A program made the translations under genes and the position numbers. DNA of 64,000 bases from Ureibacillus yapensis (lineage in GTDB: Bacteria; Bacillota; Bacilli; Bacillales_A; Planococcaceae). The notes beneath the pieces were generated by a model. The model was not told where the DNA came from. It worked only from the letters and a program-made list of their open reading frames with translations, and did not search any database. This document shows, piece after piece, positions 56,885 to 64,000 of this stretch (position 1 is the stretch's first letter; each line of letters opens with the position of its first letter). The stretch covers positions 1 through 64,000 of the forward strand of contig NZ_QWEI01000010.1 in NCBI RefSeq assembly GCF_003515775.1, in the 5' to 3' direction.

Positions 56885-57642
56885 TATACTTCCTCCTTTG
56901 TCATGCCCACTAAGTTTGCCGCATCACCCAGCACGGTTTTTTGGATTTCAATCAATGATGAGATCCCCTTTTCGCCTAAATCCAATAATTCATTCAATTC
57001 GGCACGTGAGAATGTAGCTTCTTCCCCCGTTCCCTGAATTTCAACAAAGCGACCACTGCCTGTCATCACCAGGTTCATATCGACAGCCGCTGCTGAATCT
57101 TCTGGATAGTCCAAGTCTAAAACAGCCCCGTTTTCAGCGACAAAGCCTACACTTGTTGCCGCCAAAAAGTCGACAATTGGAAACTTCCTGAATGGTTTTG
57201 TTTCATGAATTTTCGCAAGAGCCAGTGTTAAGGCAACAAATGCACCTGTGATTGAAGCTGTACGTGTTCCGCCATCTGCTTGAATCACGTCGCAGTCGAT
57301 CCATATCGTTTTTTCGCCCAATGCCTCTAAATCAACGACAGCTCGCAGCGCTCGTCCGATTAGACGCTGAATTTCCATCGTACGCCCATTTACTTTTCCA
57401 CGAGAAGAATCACGCTGTGTCCGTTCTGCTGTTGCTCTTGGAAGCATAGAATATTCTGCTGTGATCCATCCTTTTCCCTGCCCACGCAGGAAGCCGGGAA
57501 CCCGATCATCGATTGTCGCCGTACAAATGACCTTTGTATTGCCCACCTGGATCAAAACAGAGCCTTCCGGGTGCATTAAATAATTTGGTTCGATTGTGAC
57601 TGGGCGCAATTGATCTACAGCTCGTCCATCATGTCTTGTCAT
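56884..57642 (-). CDS. rph: ribonuclease PH
   Basis: 252 residues. It trims tRNA 3' ends phosphorolytically. Characteristic segments are [57 protein letters not shown] and [20 protein letters not shown]. The start at 57642 has GAGGAGG. gerM, which lies next to rph in Bacillus subtilis, is missing. Confidence 0.97.
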   Translation of the reverse strand: MTRHDGRAVDQLRPVTIEPNYLMHPEGSVLIQVGNTKVICTATIDDRVPGFLRGQGKGWITAEYSMLPRATAERTQRDSSRGKVNGRTMEIQRLIGRALRAVVDLEALGEKTIWIDCDVIQADGGTRTASITGAFVALTLALAKIHETKPFRKFPIVDFLAATSVGFVAENGAVLDLDYPEDSAAAVDMNLVMTGSGRFVEIQGTGEEATFSRAELNELLDLGEKGISSLIEIQKTVLGDAANLVGMTKEEV

Positions 57643-57721
57643 ATATACTTTATCCTCCTCGTTGTTCGCGGTATTCATGGTACCATAATTTCTCATACAT
57701 TTCGAGTTTCGTTATTGATGC

Positions 57722-57760
57722 AAAAAAATGCCCACAAGTAGAATGCCTACCCGTGAGCAT
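57722..57760 (-). terminator. terminator of racE
   Basis: Minus-strand hairpin ATGCTCAC...GTGGGCAT with seven T residues after it, in the racE-rph gap. Confidence 0.8.
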
Positions 57761-57809
57761 CGTATAAGTTGCCAACCTAAAGTTGACAATCGCTCGGATA
57801 TACCTAAGC

Positions 57810-58604
57810 TTATAATTTAATGCGCCGTATATCCAATTCTTTTGACTCCAGCCAGTTGTTTGCAATCGTTCGAAAAATCGGTACTGAACCTGTAGCAAAG
57901 AAAATATGGTGAGGCTTTTTCCCGGAATCGGAAAGTGTATGATTATATTCCAATAGATCTTTCACTTCTTTTGCCGTTTCCTCTGCTGAAGAGAGGACTG
58001 CCACATGGGATCCTAGTGCCTTTTCGATATGATGCTGAATAATTGGATAATGTGTACATCCTAAAATGACTGTATCGAACTTTTGATCGGCAAGCGGTTT
58101 TAAGCCTTTTGCCACTAAATCGTAGGCAAACTGTCCTTCATATTCGCCGCTTTCTACAAGCGGAACAAATGTTGGACACGCAAGAGGGATTACTTTCGCC
58201 TTGGAGTTCAGGGAAAAAAGAGCATTTTCATATGCACCGCTTTTTATGGTCCCTTCTGTTGCAAGTACGGCAATTTCATTGCGTTTCGTTTGCTTTTCCG
58301 CAGCGCGTGCGCCTGCATTAATGACGCCCACAACCGGGATCGGCAAATGTTTTTGCAGACTATCCAATGCCACGGCAGTCGCTGTATTGCACGCAACCAC
58401 TAGCATTTTAATATTCATCTTGACCAAGGCTTTCGCCATTTGCCACGTAAACTGCAATACTTCTCGTCTGTTTCGCGGTCCATATGGACACCTTGCTGTA
58501 TCGCCAATATAATAAATCGTTTCATTTGGTAATAATTTCATTATTTGTTTGGCAACCGTTAAGCCGCCAACACCTGAATCAATAACGCCTATCGGGGCAT
58601 TCAC
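57810..58604 (-). CDS. racE: glutamate racemase
   Basis: 264 residues. It makes D-glutamate for peptidoglycan. Both catalytic cysteines are visible: VVACNTATAVALDSL and ILGCTHYPIIQHHI, with the IDSGVGGLTVAKQI N-terminus. It begins with GTG at 58604. The location after the MarR gene matches racE of Bacillus subtilis. Confidence 0.96.
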   Translation of the reverse strand: MNAPIGVIDSGVGGLTVAKQIMKLLPNETIYYIGDTARCPYGPRNRREVLQFTWQMAKALVKMNIKMLVVACNTATAVALDSLQKHLPIPVVGVINAGARAAEKQTKRNEIAVLATEGTIKSGAYENALFSLNSKAKVIPLACPTFVPLVESGEYEGQFAYDLVAKGLKPLADQKFDTVILGCTHYPIIQHHIEKALGSHVAVLSSAEETAKEVKDLLEYNHTLSDSGKKPHHIFFATGSVPIFRTIANNWLESKELDIRRIKL

Positions 58605-58620
58605 AAAAACCGCCTCAATC

Positions 58621-59064
58621 CTATTCCTTTTGTTGATGTAATTTATGAAGTAATCTTGATAAGGATTCGACTTCTTCTTGATGAAAATCGACTAACAACT
58701 CTCGCAAGTAGCTTTGTCTTTTCATAATTACTTCTTCTATGATTCGTTCGCCTTCTTTAAGTAAATGAATGTGTACAACTCGGCGGTCTTGCTCATCACG
58801 AACACGCACTACTAATTCATTTTTTTCCATACGATCAACTAAATCCGTTGTCGTACTAAAAGCCAAATACATTTTATTCGATAATTCGCCAATTGTCATA
58901 TCGCCCAATTCATGCAGCCATTGGAGCGCTACAAACTGTGGAGGAGTTATCGTATAGTTGTTTAAAATCTCTCTGCCTTTTTGTTTAATCAAATGTGAAA
59001 TAAAGCGAAGTTCCTTTTCTAAAAGCGCTACCGTTTCTTGGCTGTGCGTTTCGTCATTCCTCAT
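58621..59064 (-). CDS. MarR family transcriptional regulator (YsmB)
   Basis: 147 residues, winged helix-turn-helix (MTIGELSNKMYLAFSTTTDL, wing VRDEQDRRVVHIHL) flanked by dimerisation helices. It lies 16 bp upstream of racE, as ysmB does in Bacillus subtilis. Ligand and targets are unknown. Confidence 0.9.
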   Translation of the reverse strand: MRNDETHSQETVALLEKELRFISHLIKQKGREILNNYTITPPQFVALQWLHELGDMTIGELSNKMYLAFSTTTDLVDRMEKNELVVRVRDEQDRRVVHIHLLKEGERIIEEVIMKRQSYLRELLVDFHQEEVESLSRLLHKLHQQKE

Positions 59065-59202
59065 TTAGTGCAGTCACTCCTCAAGAATTCAATCTGTCTT
59101 TTACATCTTTGAAGTTCGATTATACAACTTTTAAGCAGTATATGTGCCAGACATATTTCCATTCTATTTTGAAGTGTTTTTGACGAAATAGCAAGTATCC
59201 AA

Positions 59203-59424
59203 TCAGTGTAGTGATAATTCCTCAAGCCTCAGCAATTCAATTAATGCTTGTGATCTGCTGGAAACACCCAACTTCTGAATCGTGTTTGAAATATGATTAC
59301 GCACCGTTTTTTCGCTAATGCCCAACTTTTGCGAAATATCTTTCGTAGAATAATCCAAGATAAGCAACTGGAAAATTTCCCGTTCTCTTTTCGTCAAAAG
59401 CGAACGATGCTGCGGGCTATTCAT
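59203..59424 (-). CDS. gerE: GerE, LuxR-type spore coat regulator
   Basis: 73 residues forming one LuxR-type helix-turn-helix (LTKREREIFQLLILDYSTKD, KLGISEKTVRNHISNTIQKL). GerE controls late mother-cell coat genes. The single-domain length and the position between ysmA and ysmB identify it. A GGAGGGTG site precedes ATG 59424. Confidence 0.95.
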   Translation of the reverse strand: MNSPQHRSLLTKREREIFQLLILDYSTKDISQKLGISEKTVRNHISNTIQKLGVSSRSQALIELLRLEELSLH

Positions 59425-59496
59425 AAGGCAACACCCTCCTATCTCCTCTTCTATGTAAAGTATGATAAGAGTTCCAAGGCTGTGAGGGCATTTTCA

Positions 59497-59940
59497 TTAT
59501 TTTCCGTGTAATATTAATTTTTCTTTTTCGCTCCATGGAACGGCTTTACCGGAAGGTTTATCGATTTGTACAATGGCCCCCCGACCGATGAAGCATGGTT
59601 CGTCTTTTTCATTTTTCGCTAGATAATGTAGATCAATGGAAGAATTTCCGATTCTGGCTATCTTTACATAGATTTGAAGCGTTTCATCAAAATAGACTTG
59701 CTTTAAAAAATCACACTGCAAATCCGCTGCCACCGGAATTTTACCTGAGTTTGTATTTGAAAACGATGGAAAGCCAAGATGTTTTAAGTATTCAATACGG
59801 GCATACTCAAAATAAATAAATGGAACCGTATTGTTTAAATGGCCATACATATCCGTTTCAGAAAATCGGACCTTTACCTCCACAGAAAACTCAAACTCAG
59901 CTATCCATAGCTGCGGATCTTCCACATAATTTGCTTTCAT
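59497..59940 (-). CDS. acyl-CoA thioesterase, 4HBT hotdog fold (YsmA)
   Basis: 147 residues. RFSETDMYGHLNNTVPFIYFEYARIEYL carries the Asp and the following HLNN typical of 4-hydroxybenzoyl-CoA thioesterase-type enzymes (quoted as RFSETDMYGHLNN). It lies next to gerE as in Bacillus subtilis; the substrate is unknown. Confidence 0.9.
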   Translation of the reverse strand: MKANYVEDPQLWIAEFEFSVEVKVRFSETDMYGHLNNTVPFIYFEYARIEYLKHLGFPSFSNTNSGKIPVAADLQCDFLKQVYFDETLQIYVKIARIGNSSIDLHYLAKNEKDEPCFIGRGAIVQIDKPSGKAVPWSEKEKLILHGK

Positions 59941-60308
59941 GCCAACCTCTCCCTTTTGTTACCCTTTTCTCCTCAACTCATTTGTTTTGAATGTTTCTAC
60001 TGAATGATAGTTCATATAATTATATCAGATTTGAACGAATTAAATATAGAGGATACTCTTACCCGTTTTTTCAAGACTATCATTTTAGATGAAATTGCTC
60101 CTTCATCTAAAGAGTATGTGGAACATGGGGATTTGAAAAAGAAGAAATTATTCACCGAACGAATTTGCGCATGAAGCAGGAATGTCAGTTTATATTATGC
60201 AATCCATAATAAAAGGGTATCTAAAAGTCATAAAATGACCTTAGATACCCTTTTTAAATATGAATCGATTAAACGATTCTACTTTAGCTACTTTAGTAAA
60301 ATAGTATA
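59941..60308. other. gap downstream of sdhB with possible coding relic
   Basis: Contains the sdh terminator at 60211-60256. At about 60075-60175 a plus-strand reading without start, IILDEIAPSSKEYVEHGDLK then KKKLFTERICA, looks coding-like but is short and isolated. Confidence 0.4.
60211..60256 (-). terminator. terminator of the sdhCAB operon
   Basis: Minus-strand hairpin AAAAAGGGTATCTAAGGTCA / TGACTTTTAGATACCCTTTT, with TTATT following, 53 bp after the sdhB stop codon. Confidence 0.9.
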
Positions 60309-61088
60309 TTAATCAACCATATGGTCTGATCCGAAGAAGTTGCGGAACATTTGTACTGTTGTTGCACGGTTAAGCGCTGCAATGGATGTTGTTAATGGAA
60401 TCCCTTTTGGACAAGCAGCAACACAGTTTTGTGAGTTACCGCAGTTTGCAAGGCCACCATCACCCATGATTTCAGCTAAACGCTCGTCTTTATTCATCGC
60501 ACCTGTTGGGTGGGCGTTGAATAGACGTACTTGGGACAATGGAGCTGGTCCAATAAATGAAGCTTTTTCGGACACGTTTGGACATGCTTCCATACATACA
60601 CCACAAGTCATACATTTAGATAATTCATAAGCCCATTGACGTTTACGTTCCGGCATACGAGGACCTTCGCCTAAGTCATAGCTTCCATCGATTGGAACCC
60701 ACGCTTTTACTTTTTTAAGTGCATTGAACATGCGGCTGCGGTCAACTTGCAAGTCACGTACAACCGGGAAAGTGCTCATTGGTTCTAGTTTAATAGGTTG
60801 TTCCAGTTGGTCAATCAATGCTGAACAAGATTGACGTGGACGACCATTGATCACCATTGAACATGCCCCACATACTTCTTCAAGACAGTTCATATCCCAA
60901 GTTACAGGAGATGTTTCTTTTCCATCAACTGTCACAGGGTTTTGTTGAATTGCCATTAAGGCAGAGATTACGTTCATACCAGGACGATAAGGTACTTCGA
61001 ATTTTTCCCAACGAGTTGCGCCACCTTCAGTGTCTTGACGAAGGATTTCCAATTTAACAGTTCTACCAGTTTGTACTGCTGTTGTCAT
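60309..61088 (-). CDS. sdhB: succinate dehydrogenase iron-sulfur subunit
   Basis: 259 residues. Three clusters are encoded: [2Fe-2S] in CLEEVCGACSMVINGRPRQS, [4Fe-4S] in CMTCGVCMEACP, and [3Fe-4S] in CGNSQNCVAACPKG. It passes electrons from SdhA to the membrane heme subunit. It starts 21 bp downstream of sdhA. Confidence 0.97.
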   Translation of the reverse strand: MTTAVQTGRTVKLEILRQDTEGGATRWEKFEVPYRPGMNVISALMAIQQNPVTVDGKETSPVTWDMNCLEEVCGACSMVINGRPRQSCSALIDQLEQPIKLEPMSTFPVVRDLQVDRSRMFNALKKVKAWVPIDGSYDLGEGPRMPERKRQWAYELSKCMTCGVCMEACPNVSEKASFIGPAPLSQVRLFNAHPTGAMNKDERLAEIMGDGGLANCGNSQNCVAACPKGIPLTTSIAALNRATTVQMFRNFFGSDHMVD

Positions 61089-61109
61089 GATTTATGACCC
61101 CCCTTAAGT

Positions 61110-62855
61110 TTATGAAGAATAGTCACGTTTACGTGGTGGAATTAGGGAAACGTCTACTTCTTGGTAGCTGATTTCTGGCTCGCCAGTTTGTGGATTGAAC
61201 TTCGCCATCGTTGTTTTTAAGAAGTTTTCATCATCACGTTCCGGGAAGTCAGGTTTGTAGTGCGCTCCACGTGATTCGTTTCGTAAAAGTGCTCCTTTAG
61301 TAATAACACGTGCAAGGAATAACATATTTTTCAACTGACGAGTGAAGTGAGCCCCTTGGTTACTCCATTTTTGCGTATCGTTGATATTAATCTTTTCCCA
61401 ACGTTGCAGTAATTCAGTTAATTTGTTGTATGTTGCTTCCAATCGATCATTGTAACGTACAACCGTTACGTTATCAGTCATTAATTCACCAAGTTCTTTG
61501 TGAATTAAGTATGCGTTTTCAGTTCCGTCCATTTTAAGGATTGCTTCCCATTTAGCTTGCTCTTCTTGTACACGAACATCATAAATGGATTGTGGAAGAT
61601 CTTCCGCATGTTTTTTCAAGCCTTTAACGTATTTCACAGCGTTCGGGCCAGCTACGCTACCACCGTAAATCGCTGAAAGTAATGAGTTTGCTCCTAGACG
61701 GTTCGCGCCATGTTGTGAATAATCACATTCACCAGCAGCAAAAAGACCAGGAATTTCAGTCATTTGATCGTAATCTACCCATAAGCCGCCCATTGAATAG
61801 TGAACTGCAGGGAAGATTTTCATCGGTAATTTGCGTGGGTCATCTCCTACGAATTTTTCATAGATTTCAATGATACCGCCAAGCTTAACATCCAACTCAT
61901 GTGGATCTTTATGAGATAAATCAAGGTATACAACGTTTTCACCGTTAACACCCAATTTTTGGTTTACACATACATCGAAGATTTCGCGGGTTGCGATATC
62001 ACGAGGTACCAAGTTACCGTAAGCAGGGTATTTTTCTTCCAGGAAGTACCAAGGTTTACCGTCTTTATAAGTCCAAATACGTCCACCTTCACCACGAGCG
62101 GATTCAGACATCAGACGGTTTTTGTCGTCCCCAGGAATCGCTGTTGGGTGAATTTGTATCATTTCACCGTTTGAATAAGTTGCACCTTGTTGGTACACAA
62201 TAGAAGCAGCAGAACCAGTGTTAATGATTGAGTTTGTGGATTTACCGAAGATAATGCCAGGACCGCCTGTTGCCATGATGACAGCGTCAGCACGGAACGA
62301 TTGGATTTCTTCTGTTTTCATGTCTTGTGCTACGATACCGCGGCAATGTCCTTCATCATCCAGAACAGCGCCAAGGAATTCCCAATGTTCGTATTTCGTT
62401 ACCAAGCCATCTACTTCGTAACGACGAACTTGCTCGTCCAACGCGTAAAGTAATTGCTGGCCAGTAGTTGCACCAGAGAATGCAGTACGGTGCATTAGTG
62501 TACCACCGAAACGACGGAAGTCTAAAAGTCCTTCTGGCGTACGGTTGAACATAACACCCATACGGTCAAATAAGTGAATGATACCAGGAGCGGCATCACA
62601 CATTGCTTTAACAGGTGGTTGGTTCGCCAGGAAGTCCCCACCATAAACAGTATCATCAAAGTGGATCCAAGGAGAATCCCCTTCACCTTTTGTATTTACA
62701 GCTCCATTAATTCCGCCTTGCGCACATACGGAGTGTGAACGTTTTACGGGAACTAATGAGAATAATTCAACTTCAGCGCCTTCTTCGGCAGCTTTCATCG
62801 TAGCCATCAATCCGGCTAAACCGCCACCTACGACGATGATTTTTGCTTTCGCCAT
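61110..62855 (-). CDS. sdhA: succinate dehydrogenase flavoprotein subunit
   Basis: 581 residues. FAD-binding VVGGGLAGLMATMKAAEEG, the flavinylated histidine in RSHSVCAQGGINGA, and the active-site regions GEGGRIWTYKDG and HYSMGGLWVDYD are present. This oxidises succinate to fumarate in the TCA cycle. It follows sdhC by 56 bp. Confidence 0.97.
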   Translation of the reverse strand: MAKAKIIVVGGGLAGLMATMKAAEEGAEVELFSLVPVKRSHSVCAQGGINGAVNTKGEGDSPWIHFDDTVYGGDFLANQPPVKAMCDAAPGIIHLFDRMGVMFNRTPEGLLDFRRFGGTLMHRTAFSGATTGQQLLYALDEQVRRYEVDGLVTKYEHWEFLGAVLDDEGHCRGIVAQDMKTEEIQSFRADAVIMATGGPGIIFGKSTNSIINTGSAASIVYQQGATYSNGEMIQIHPTAIPGDDKNRLMSESARGEGGRIWTYKDGKPWYFLEEKYPAYGNLVPRDIATREIFDVCVNQKLGVNGENVVYLDLSHKDPHELDVKLGGIIEIYEKFVGDDPRKLPMKIFPAVHYSMGGLWVDYDQMTEIPGLFAAGECDYSQHGANRLGANSLLSAIYGGSVAGPNAVKYVKGLKKHAEDLPQSIYDVRVQEEQAKWEAILKMDGTENAYLIHKELGELMTDNVTVVRYNDRLEATYNKLTELLQRWEKININDTQKWSNQGAHFTRQLKNMLFLARVITKGALLRNESRGAHYKPDFPERDDENFLKTTMAKFNPQTGEPEISYQEVDVSLIPPRKRDYSS

Positions 62856-62911
62856 GATTACTCTTCACTCCTTAATTTTGCTAGAACCAAATCTGACTTT
62901 CTACTATTGTA

Positions 62912-63526
62912 TTATACGAATGCTAGAATTGCGGCAACACCAATGATGCTTAAAAGAACGAAGAAGATCATTGTTACGTAAGTTGCAACTCTTTGAGAGC
63001 TTGCAGATTGTGTAATTCCCCAGCTCACTAGGAATGACCAGATACCGTTCGCCAAATGGAATGTTGCAGCCAAGATACCAACAATGTAGAAGACTAACAT
63101 GAATGGATTATTAACAATTTCTTCCATCATGTTAAAGTTCACATCAGCACCAAGTGCTTTCTGGATACGCGTTTGGAAGATGTGCCAAGCAATGAAAATT
63201 ACAAGGAATACCCCAGTAATACGTTGCAGCATGAACATCCAGTTACGGAAAGTACCAAATTCGTTAAGGTTTGGTTTAGCAGTAAAAGCAATATACAAAC
63301 CGTACAATCCGTGGAACAAAATTGGTATGTAGATTACAACCCATTCAACAATTAGCAATAGCCAGTGTGGAACTAAATCCATTACTCCAACCGAATTGTT
63401 GTAAACATCTTCCCCGCCGGTAGCAGTGAAGTTCAGTGATAAGTGGAAAACCAAGAACAAACCTACAGGAATAATTCCCAATAGCGAATGTAAGCGTCTC
63501 CAGTAAAACTCATGATTCTTTGACAA
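62912..63526 (-). CDS. sdhC: succinate dehydrogenase cytochrome b558 subunit
   Basis: 204 residues with five predicted membrane helices and conserved histidines for two b-type hemes (RRLHSLLGIIPVG, FLVFHLSLNF, FHGLYGLYI, IAWHIFQTR, ATFHLANGIW). Type B quinone reductases have this single large anchor and no SdhD, and none is present. Start is TTG at 63526 with a GAGGGGGG site. Confidence 0.95.
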   Translation of the reverse strand: MSKNHEFYWRRLHSLLGIIPVGLFLVFHLSLNFTATGGEDVYNNSVGVMDLVPHWLLLIVEWVVIYIPILFHGLYGLYIAFTAKPNLNEFGTFRNWMFMLQRITGVFLVIFIAWHIFQTRIQKALGADVNFNMMEEIVNNPFMLVFYIVGILAATFHLANGIWSFLVSWGITQSASSQRVATYVTMIFFVLLSIIGVAAILAFV

Positions 63527-63638
63527 GACTAATTACCCCCCTCAGTACATTTAAATACGCATACAATATCGTCACCATTTTGTAAAAGTTCCGGCATTGA
63601 CTGTGTATTTCACAATGGTACAATATTATGACATGTCC

Positions 63639-63667
63639 ATTGTACTCTCAAGTATTGCAAGCGTCAA
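63639..63667 (-). promoter_or_regulatory. sigma-A promoter of sdhCAB
   Basis: Minus strand TTGACG (63662-63667), 17-base spacer, TACAAT (63639-63644). A 7-bp inverted repeat ACAATGG / CCATTGT lies at the expected start point (63612-63643). Confidence 0.75.
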
Positions 63668-63802
63668 GCTAGCTCGAGGTTTATTATACACCTATTTAGA
63701 GTAGCTTTTTTCTTTTTTCCACCCCTTTTTTCTCCTTAATGTATTTTTTTTATCAAATTATACAATTATGCAAAATAAGAAAATTAAGAAAGAGGTTTTT
63801 TA

Positions 63803-64000
63803 ATGACATCCAATGAGAATAAAACGGTTCCAGTCTTTGGGTATGAGATTATTCGGGATTATTTATTGCCTATCATTCTAGGAAAACATGAAAAAGATGT
63901 TCTCTATTGGGCAGGCAAAGACTTGGCCAGAAAGTTTCCATGCACCGATATCCAACTTATCGCTTCCTTTTTTGAAGATGCCGGATGGGGCAAACTAACT
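63803..64000 (+). CDS. YslB family protein (DUF2507), 5' part
   Basis: 66 residues are readable before the window ends. The start MTSNENKTVPVFGYEIIRDY has an AGAGG ribosome site, and SFFEDAGWGKLT is at the edge. YslB lies next to sdhC in Bacillus subtilis, divergent as here. The family is small and cytoplasmic with unknown function. Confidence 0.85.
   Translation, partial: MTSNENKTVPVFGYEIIRDYLLPIILGKHEKDVLYWAGKDLARKFPCTDIQLIASFFEDAGWGKLT

Noticed and set aside
60075-60175. Short plus-strand coding-like relic downstream of sdhB
   Set aside because: No start codon with ribosome site, under 40 codons and no recognisable homologue; not called as a gene.

Overview
The window is chromosomal DNA from a low-GC, endospore-forming Gram-positive bacterium. 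Sporulation genes (spoIIB, spoVID, gerE), Bacillus-type gene order and three SLH/surface proteins point to the Planococcaceae (Lysinibacillus/Solibacillus/Sporosarcina-like) rather than Bacillus itself. This is inferred from gene content only; no database search was possible.

Left block, about 1-29150, is all on the minus strand. In transcription order it runs ysoA-like TPR gene, tig, clpX, lonA, engB, a three-gene secreted/S-layer-type surface cassette, the heme operon hemAXCDBL (with a strong candidate PerR box upstream), spoVID, valS (with a T-box leader), two tandem folC paralogues, spoIIB, maf and radC. This is the Bacillus subtilis order with differences: lonB and ysxE are absent, the surface cassette sits between engB and hemA, folC is duplicated, SpoVID has no C-terminal LysM domain, and radC stops before its catalytic domain.

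Middle block, about 29150-48100, is accessory and mixed in strand. It holds a DUF3231-type protein, small hypotheticals, hemolysin III, an OFA-type MFS transporter, a universal stress protein, an LD-carboxypeptidase, a small phospholipase-A2-like protein, BrnQ, a chemoreceptor, a flavin oxidoreductase group (NmrA-like reductase and LLM oxidoreductase, divergent from an FMN reductase), and a catabolic group of extradiol dioxygenase, ACMSD-type decarboxylase and aromatic-acid transporter. That last group resembles part of a protocatechuate 2,3-cleavage pathway.

Island, 48122-55527: a 7.4-kb AT-rich element inserted into the 3' end of a tRNA-Arg(TCT) gene. It is bounded by perfect 33-bp direct repeats and carries a tyrosine recombinase beside the intact tRNA. 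Cargo is a putative PD-(D/E)XK nuclease, a decayed Mrr-type restriction endonuclease, an HNH-type protein, and a broken mobilisation-like segment (two genes with single in-frame stops and a Cys-rich VLP protein). It looks like a degraded, defence-flavoured integrative element. Its ends carry an imperfect repeat, with a third copy outside the element.

Right block, 55495-64000, returns to conserved housekeeping order on the minus strand: tRNA-Arg, ysnB, rdgB, rph, racE, ysmB, gerE, ysmA, sdhBAC, with divergent yslB running off the right edge. gerM is absent. Together the two conserved blocks supply heme, succinate dehydrogenase, protein quality control and sporulation functions, and the accessory DNA lies between ysnB and ysoA.
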